The notes below the pieces were generated by a model that saw only the letters and a list, made by a program, of their open reading frames with translations, searched no databases and had not been told where the DNA came from. Positions 59,333-64,000 of a DNA stretch of 64,000 bases are shown piece after piece. Positions within the stretch are counted from its first letter, which is position 1, and the number at the start of each line of letters is the position of its first letter. This DNA comes from Microbacterium sp. zg-Y818 (GTDB lineage Bacteria > Actinomycetota > Actinomycetes > Actinomycetales > Microbacteriaceae): contig NZ_CP126741.1 in assembly GCF_030246905.1 (NCBI RefSeq), positions 2,790,001 to 2,854,000 of the forward strand, written 5' to 3'. The position numbers and the translations under genes are program-made.

Positions 59333-61369
59333 ATGACGAACCCCGCAGCCGCCGAACTCATCGCCCGCAGCAACCGCCTGGGCGCCGACCCGAAGAACAC
59401 CAACTACGCCGGCGGCAACACCTCCGCCAAGGGCACCGAGACCGACCCGGTCACCGGGGAGCCCGTCGAGCTGCTGTGGGTCAAGGGCTCCGGCGGCGAC
59501 CTCGGCACCCTCACCGAGAAGGGCCTCGCCGTGCTGCGGCTGGACCGCATGCGCGCGCTCGTGAACGTCTACCCGGGCGTCGAGCGCGAGGACGAGATGG
59601 TCGCCGCGTTCGACTACTGCCTGCACGGCAAGGGCGGCGCCGCCCCGTCGATCGACACCGCGATGCACGGCCTGGTGGATGCCGCGCACGTCGACCACCT
59701 GCACCCGGACTCGGGCATCGCGATCGCGACGGCCGCCGACGGCGAGAAGCTCACCTCCGAGATCTTCGGCGACAAGGTCGTGTGGGTGCCGTGGCGGCGC
59801 CCCGGATTCCAGCTGGGCCTGGACATCGCCGAGATCAAGGCGCAGAACCCGCAGGCCATCGGCTGCATCCTCGGCGGCCACGGCATCACCGCGTGGGGCG
59901 ACACCTCCGAGGAGTCCGAGCGCAACAGCCTGTGGATCATCGACACCGCCGCCGCCTACATCGCCGAGCATGGCAAGGCCCAGCCGTTCGGCGGCGTACG
60001 CGCCGGATTCGAGGCGCTCCCCGACGCCGAGCGGCGCGCCCGTGCGGCCGCCCTCGCGCCGACGATCCGAGGCCTGGCATCCACCGACAAGCCGATGGTC
60101 GGCCACTACACCGACAGCGACGTGGTGCTGGACTTCCTCGCCTCCGAGAAGGCACCGGCTCTCGCCGCGCTCGGGACGAGCTGCCCCGACCATTTCCTCC
60201 GCACCAAGGTCAAGCCGCTGATCCTCGACCTGCCGGCATCCGCCTCGGTCGACGAGCAGCTGGCCCGGCTGCAGGAGCTGCACGCCGAGTACCGCGCCGA
60301 CTACCAGGCGTACTACGACGCGCACGCAGATGCCTCGAGCCCCGCGATCCGCGGCGCGGACCCCCTCATCGTGCTCGTCCCGGGCGTCGGCATGTTCAGC
60401 TACGGCGCGAACAAGCAGACCGCCCGCGTCGCCGGGGAGTTCTACGTCAACGCCATCAACGTGATGCGCGGCGCCGAGGCGCTGTCGACCTACTCCCCCA
60501 TCTCGGATGCCGAGAAGTTCCGCATCGAGTACTGGGCGCTCGAAGAGGCCAAGCTGCAGCGGATGCCCAAGCCCAAGAGCCACCAGGGCCGCATCGCGTT
60601 CGTGACGGGCGCGGCGTCCGGCATCGGCAAGGCCATCGCCACCCGCCTGGCCGCCGAGGGCGCGTGCGTCGTCGTCGCCGACCTCGACCTCGAGAAGGCG
60701 CAGGCCGCGGCCGCCGAGCTGGGCGGCACCGACGTCGCGATCGGCGTCGCGGCGAACGTGGCGGATGCCGCGGGCGTGCAGGCCGCCATCGACGCGACCG
60801 TGCTCGCCTTCGGCGGCGTCGACCTCGTCGTGAACAACGCCGGGCTGTCGCTGTCGAAGCCGCTGCTGGAGACCACCGAGAAGGACTGGGACCTGCAGCA
60901 CGACGTCATGGCGAAAGGCTCGTTCCTCGTCGCGAAGGCCGCCGCGAAGGCGCTCATCGAGCAGAAGATGGGCGGCGACGTCATCTACATCTCGTCGAAG
61001 AACTCCGTCTTCGCCGGCCCCAACAACATCGCGTACTCGGCGACCAAGGCCGACCAGGCCCACCAGGTGCGTCTGCTGGCGGTGGAGCTCGGCGAGTACG
61101 GGGTGCGCGTCAACGGCATCAACCCCGACGGCGTCGTGCGGGGCTCGGGCATCTTCGCGTCGGGCTGGGGCGCGAACCGCGCCGCGACGTACGGCGTGAA
61201 TGAGGAAGACCTCGGCCAGTTCTACGCGAACCGTACGATCCTCAAGCGCGAGGTCGTGCCCGAGAACGTCGCCGACGCGGTGTACGTGCTCACCGGTCCG
61301 GAGCTCTCGCGCACGACCGGGCTGCACATCCCCGTGGACTCCGGCGTCGCCGCCGCCTTCCTGCGATGA
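59333..61369 (+). CDS. rhaEW: Bifunctional rhamnulose-1-phosphate aldolase/L-lactaldehyde dehydrogenase
   Basis: A 678-residue fusion. Residues 1-415: class II aldolase domain with NTNYAGGNTSAKG, VDHLHPDSGIAIATA (metal His pair), GGHGITAWGD and a late FSYGANKQTARV; it splits rhamnulose-1-phosphate into dihydroxyacetone phosphate and L-lactaldehyde. Residues 420-678: SDR domain with VTGAASGIGKAIA, NNAGLSLSKP, ISSKNS and YSATKADQ (Tyr-x3-Lys), which oxidises the lactaldehyde. This fused form is known from Bacillus, Streptomyces and Chloroflexus rhamnose loci. Weak SD GAGAG. Stop overlaps the kinase start by ATGA. Confidence 0.9.
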   Translation: MTNPAAAELIARSNRLGADPKNTNYAGGNTSAKGTETDPVTGEPVELLWVKGSGGDLGTLTEKGLAVLRLDRMRALVNVYPGVEREDEMVAAFDYCLHGKGGAAPSIDTAMHGLVDAAHVDHLHPDSGIAIATAADGEKLTSEIFGDKVVWVPWRRPGFQLGLDIAEIKAQNPQAIGCILGGHGITAWGDTSEESERNSLWIIDTAAAYIAEHGKAQPFGGVRAGFEALPDAERRARAAALAPTIRGLASTDKPMVGHYTDSDVVLDFLASEKAPALAALGTSCPDHFLRTKVKPLILDLPASASVDEQLARLQELHAEYRADYQAYYDAHADASSPAIRGADPLIVLVPGVGMFSYGANKQTARVAGEFYVNAINVMRGAEALSTYSPISDAEKFRIEYWALEEAKLQRMPKPKSHQGRIAFVTGAASGIGKAIATRLAAEGACVVVADLDLEKAQAAAAELGGTDVAIGVAANVADAAGVQAAIDATVLAFGGVDLVVNNAGLSLSKPLLETTEKDWDLQHDVMAKGSFLVAKAAAKALIEQKMGGDVIYISSKNSVFAGPNNIAYSATKADQAHQVRLLAVELGEYGVRVNGINPDGVVRGSGIFASGWGANRAATYGVNEEDLGQFYANRTILKREVVPENVADAVYVLTGPELSRTTGLHIPVDSGVAAAFLR

Positions 61370-62814
61370 GCGCGGGCGCGGGTTCGTCGGGGGCCGGCGC
61401 CGTCGCCGCGGTCGACCTGGGTGCGACGAGCGGCAGGGTGATCGTCGGGCAGGTGGGCCCCGACACGCTCGAGGCGACGACGGTGGCGCGGTTCGCGAAC
61501 GACCCGGTGGCCACGCCCGACGGAATGCACTGGAACCTGCTCGGGCTGTACAGCGCGGCCCTCGCCGGGCTGCGTGAGGCCCTCCGCGCGGCGCCCGACG
61601 TCGCCAGCATCGGCGTGGATTCGTGGGCCGTGGACTACGGGCTGCTGCGCGACGGGCGGCTGCTGGGCACGCCCTTCCACTACCGCGATGCCCGCACCGA
61701 GCGCGGCGTCGCTGCGGTGCACGAGCGGATGCCGCACGCGGAGCTCTACCGCCGCAACGGGCTGCAGTTCCTGCCGTTCAACACGCTGTACCAGCTGGCC
61801 GCGGAGCCGACGGATCTCCTCGGCTTCGCCGACACGGCGCTGCTCGTGCCCGACCTCATCGGCTACTGGCTGACAGGGCAGGCGCGCACCGAGGTCACCA
61901 ACGCCTCGACGACCGGGTTGCTACGGGCCACCACCGCAACGTGGGACGAGGAGCTCATGGCCGGGCTGGGTCTTCCCCGCGGCATCCTCCCCGCCCTCAT
62001 CGCCCCGGGCGAACGCCTGGGCGCGCTGCTGCCGGAGGTCGCCGCGTCGCTCGGTGCCGGCTCGAGGGTCTCGGTCACGGCCGTCGGGTCGCACGACACC
62101 GCGTCGGCGGTCGTCGCCGTGCCGATGCAGCCCGAGTCCGCCGCATACATCTCGTGCGGCACGTGGGGTCTCGTCGGGGTCGAGGTCGAGCGGCCGGTTC
62201 TCACGGCCGAGGCGCTCGCGGCGAACTTCACGAACGAAGGCGGTGTGGACGGCCGGGTGCGGCTGCTGCACAACGTGATGGGCCTGTGGGTGCTGAGCGA
62301 GACGGTGCGCGGCTGGGAGCGTGAGGGCCACGACATCGACCTGCCGACGCTGCTCGGCGCCGCGGCCGAGGTGGATCCCGCCACGGTGCCGGTGTTCGAC
62401 GTCGACGACCCGCGCTTCCTCCCGCCGGGCGACATGCCCGCCCGCATCGCCGCCTGGTGCGCCGAGCATGACGTCGCGGTGCCCCACACGCACGCGGAGT
62501 TCGCGCGCTCGATCGTGGAGTCGCTCGCGCAGGCCTTCGCCGACACCGCGCGGCTCGCGGGTCGCATCGGCGGGGTGGACGTCGAGACGATCCACATCGT
62601 CGGCGGCGGGTCGCTGAACCGGCTGCTGTGCCAGCGCACCGCCGACCGAGCGGGGATGCCGGTGCTGGCCGGCCCCGTCGAGGCGACGGCGCTCGGCAAC
62701 CTGCTGGTGCAGGGCCGCGCGGCCGGGTTCGTGGGAGGCTCCCTGGAGTCGCTGCGGGACCTCGTCGCGCGCACGCACGCCCCGACACGTTACGACCCCC
62801 GCCCCGGCGAGTGA
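61366..62814 (+). CDS. rhaB: L-rhamnulokinase (FGGY family)
   Basis: A 482-residue sugar kinase. Phosphate-binding loop AAVDLGATSGRVIVG near residue 13, GVDSWAVDYGLL with the catalytic Asp, FHYRDARTERG, NGLQFLPFNTLYQL (typical for rhamnulokinases), and the C-terminal IHIVGGGSLNRLLCQRTAD ATP motif. It makes rhamnulose-1-phosphate, the substrate of the aldolase that precedes it. The stop codon (62812-62814) lies inside a copy of the GAGTGAGTATTCG repeat. Confidence 0.9.
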   Translation: MSAGAGSSGAGAVAAVDLGATSGRVIVGQVGPDTLEATTVARFANDPVATPDGMHWNLLGLYSAALAGLREALRAAPDVASIGVDSWAVDYGLLRDGRLLGTPFHYRDARTERGVAAVHERMPHAELYRRNGLQFLPFNTLYQLAAEPTDLLGFADTALLVPDLIGYWLTGQARTEVTNASTTGLLRATTATWDEELMAGLGLPRGILPALIAPGERLGALLPEVAASLGAGSRVSVTAVGSHDTASAVVAVPMQPESAAYISCGTWGLVGVEVERPVLTAEALAANFTNEGGVDGRVRLLHNVMGLWVLSETVRGWEREGHDIDLPTLLGAAAEVDPATVPVFDVDDPRFLPPGDMPARIAAWCAEHDVAVPHTHAEFARSIVESLAQAFADTARLAGRIGGVDVETIHIVGGGSLNRLLCQRTADRAGMPVLAGPVEATALGNLLVQGRAAGFVGGSLESLRDLVARTHAPTRYDPRPGE

Positions 62815-62821
62815 GTATTCG
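62808..62821. repeat. Single copy of the GAGTGAGTATTCG repeat
   Basis: CGAGTGAGTATTCG overlaps the rhaB stop codon. No inverted partner lies within the 20-bp gap to the next gene. Confidence 0.75.
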
Positions 62822-62833
62822 AGGAGATCACGG

Positions 62834-63811
62834 ATGACCGGATACAGCGCCGCCTTCGACTGGGTGCGGCGGCACGTCGAAGCGGGGCGCCTGCCTTCCG
62901 CGGTCCTCGGCATCACGACCGCCGACGGCGTCGTCGGGCTCGACGCGTTCGGAGCCACGCACGGCCGGACGGCGAAGGTGGACGATGCCTACCGACTCTT
63001 CTCGATCACCAAGGTCCTGACCGGTCTCACCACCGCACGCGTGATCGAGCGCGGCCTGGTCACGGCGGAGACGCCGCTGACAGCGGCCATCCCCGACTTC
63101 GGGCGCGACCGCGACGACGTGGTGCGCCTGCGCCACCTGGTCAGCCACACGTCCGGCATCCCGGAGCCTGCGCTCGACAGCGCGGTGCCGTTGCGGCAGG
63201 CGCTGCTCGAGCCCGGTCGGGATTTCGCCGCCGGCGCCGCATCGCGGTACTCGACCATCGCGTTCGAGGGGGTTGCGGCGCTCGTCGAGCAGGCGACGAG
63301 CCGCTCCTGGGATGCCGATGTGGCGGACTGGGCCGGCGCCATCGGCGCGAGCGGACTGACATTGGACGAAGCGGCCGACCCGCATGCGGTCGTCGATGGT
63401 CCGGAGCTCGGGTTCGATGCAACGGTGTTCGCCGGCCACCGCAACCCCGGTGCCGGGATGATCGGCACGGCTGCCGACCTGCTCGCCATCGGCGCGGCGC
63501 TGCTGCGGGACGAGGGCGAGATCGTGCAGCCGGCGACCCTGGCGATGATGCGGCGTCCCCTGACCGGCGACATCCCGAGGCTCGAGCCCTACCCCGCCGA
63601 GCGCGGCCAGGACTGGGGCTTCACCTGGAACCTGCGCACGCGCGCGCCCGGCCTGATCGACCAGGACGTGTACGGACACGGCGGCTGGGCCGGCACCGAG
63701 TTCTGGGTGCACCCGACGGCGGGCGTCGCCTATGTGCTGCTCACCAACCAGGTGCAGCGACCAGGAGTGGATGCCGACGAGCTCGACAACGCGGTGGTCT
63801 CCGGCGTCTGA
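62834..63811 (+). CDS. Serine hydrolase, class C beta-lactamase/D-aminopeptidase family
   Basis: A 325-residue penicillin-binding-protein-like hydrolase. Ser-x-x-Lys is in LFSITKVLTGL (near residue 57), the Tyr motif is SRYSTIAFEG (Y-S-T rather than Y-x-N), and the third motif is GHGGWAGTE in place of KTG. LVSHTSGIPE is the family loop. No signal peptide, so a cytoplasmic esterase is more likely than a beta-lactamase. SD GAGGAGA precedes ATG 62834. It is 19 bp after rhaB and may be read with it. Confidence 0.85.
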   Translation: MTGYSAAFDWVRRHVEAGRLPSAVLGITTADGVVGLDAFGATHGRTAKVDDAYRLFSITKVLTGLTTARVIERGLVTAETPLTAAIPDFGRDRDDVVRLRHLVSHTSGIPEPALDSAVPLRQALLEPGRDFAAGAASRYSTIAFEGVAALVEQATSRSWDADVADWAGAIGASGLTLDEAADPHAVVDGPELGFDATVFAGHRNPGAGMIGTAADLLAIGAALLRDEGEIVQPATLAMMRRPLTGDIPRLEPYPAERGQDWGFTWNLRTRAPGLIDQDVYGHGGWAGTEFWVHPTAGVAYVLLTNQVQRPGVDADELDNAVVSGV

Positions 63812-63817
63812 AGCTCG

Positions 63818-63907
63818 CGAGTGAGTATCCGTGCTCGGGAGTGAGTATTCGCGGTCTCTCGCGACAGCCGGCTCGAATACTCACTCGCCGCATCGAATAC
63901 TCACTCG
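63818..63907. repeat. Compound repeat of GAGTGAGTATTCG, two direct and two inverted copies
   Basis: Direct copies at 63818-63831 (TATCCG variant) and 63837-63851; inverted copies CGAATACTCACTCG at 63874-63887 and 63894-63907. The order (direct, direct, inverted, inverted) and spacing are the same as at 44862-44933. It can fold into a large hairpin after the serine hydrolase gene. Confidence 0.8.
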
Positions 63908-63960
63908 GCGGCGAATGCAAGCCCTGTACGGCGGGATGCCACGGCGCATACCGTGGCGGC

Positions 63961-64000
63961 ATGAACCAGGATCGCGATAGCGCACGGGAGCCCATCGACG
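63961..64000 (+). CDS. Start of an unidentified gene, cut by the window end
   Basis: ATG 63961 opens a frame of 13 visible codons (MNQDRDSAREPID) to the window edge. A TACCGT -10 element (63949-63954) lies 6 nt upstream, the same leaderless geometry as other genes here. The product cannot be told. Confidence 0.4.
   Translation, partial: MNQDRDSAREPID

Noticed and set aside
59273..61327. Open frame of 684 codons on the minus strand over rhaEW
   Set aside because: Antisense shadow of a gene with full aldolase and SDR motifs.
62834..63811. True beta-lactamase (resistance gene)
   Set aside because: There is no signal peptide, Y-S-T replaces Y-x-N and H-G-G replaces K-T-G, so an esterase or peptidase of the same fold is more likely.
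44862..63907. GAGTGAGTATTCG copies as a CRISPR array
   Set aside because: The copies are only 13-14 bp, are in both orientations with short unequal spacing, and no cas genes are present.

Overview
The window reads as chromosomal DNA of a high-GC actinobacterium. The very strong GC bias, heavy use of GCATCC/GGATGCC codon pairs, frequent GTG starts, many leaderless-type promoters and the family content (DUF222/HNH protein, F420-type LLM oxidoreductases, alditol oxidase, LacI-rich sugar loci) fit Microbacteriaceae, probably Microbacterium; that is an inference without any database search. No rRNA, tRNA, IS element, prophage or CRISPR array was seen. About 53 protein genes are supported.

Bases 1-2125 hold the end of an HNH protein and a WYL-regulator/hydrolase pair. 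Bases 2098-18359, plus a beta-galactosidase at 18456 and a secreted rhamnogalacturonan lyase (PL11) at 38634-41561, form a locus for rhamnogalacturonan/pectin use. It contains a beta-propeller glycosidase, three Gfo/Idh/MocA dehydrogenases, a DUF6807 (PmoA-like) protein, a cupin, an exporter-type ABC transporter, a rhamnogalacturonan acetylesterase (CE12), an M24 peptidase-like protein, a LacI regulator, and an apparently complete oxidative galacturonate operon (dehydrogenase, lactone cycloisomerase, KdgD, ketoglutarate-semialdehyde dehydrogenase). Six sites of the form GGAAAnCGnTTTCC, one at each transcription unit of this system, tie it together as one LacI regulon. GH35, GalE, GalR, GalT and GalK (18456-24776) would deal with galactose from galactan side chains; galTK has its own GalR-type double operator.

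Bases 25039-38581 are a mixed region: a chloroperoxidase-like hydrolase, an APC permease, a TetR/SDR pair with a perfect operator, a GH3 glucosidase, a type-B carboxylesterase, an LLM oxidoreductase, a lone DNA methyltransferase, a lipoate-protein ligase, a DEAD-box helicase with a possible leaderless upstream ORF, and a monoacylglycerol-lipase-like hydrolase. Bases 41701-44816 hold a MarR/MFS pair and an alditol oxidase.

Bases 44927-62814 are for L-rhamnose, the other sugar of rhamnogalacturonan. They carry a LacI regulator, an aldo/keto reductase and an LLM protein on one side; mutarotase, isomerase and an esterase on the other; and, 10 kb away, a bifunctional rhamnulose-1-phosphate aldolase/lactaldehyde dehydrogenase and rhamnulokinase. 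The two rhamnose units share the operator TTGAAAnnnTTCACA. Between them sits a separate block with its own LacI and DeoR regulators: a ribose-type ABC importer, a DUF4432 aldose-epimerase-like protein and an unrecognised phosphomannose-isomerase-like cupin. This is the best candidate for an undescribed sugar pathway. The window ends with a serine hydrolase, a repeat cluster and the first codons of another gene. An unusual intergenic repeat, built from direct and inverted copies of GAGTGAGTATTCG, occurs at 44862-44933, 62808-62821 and 63818-63907.
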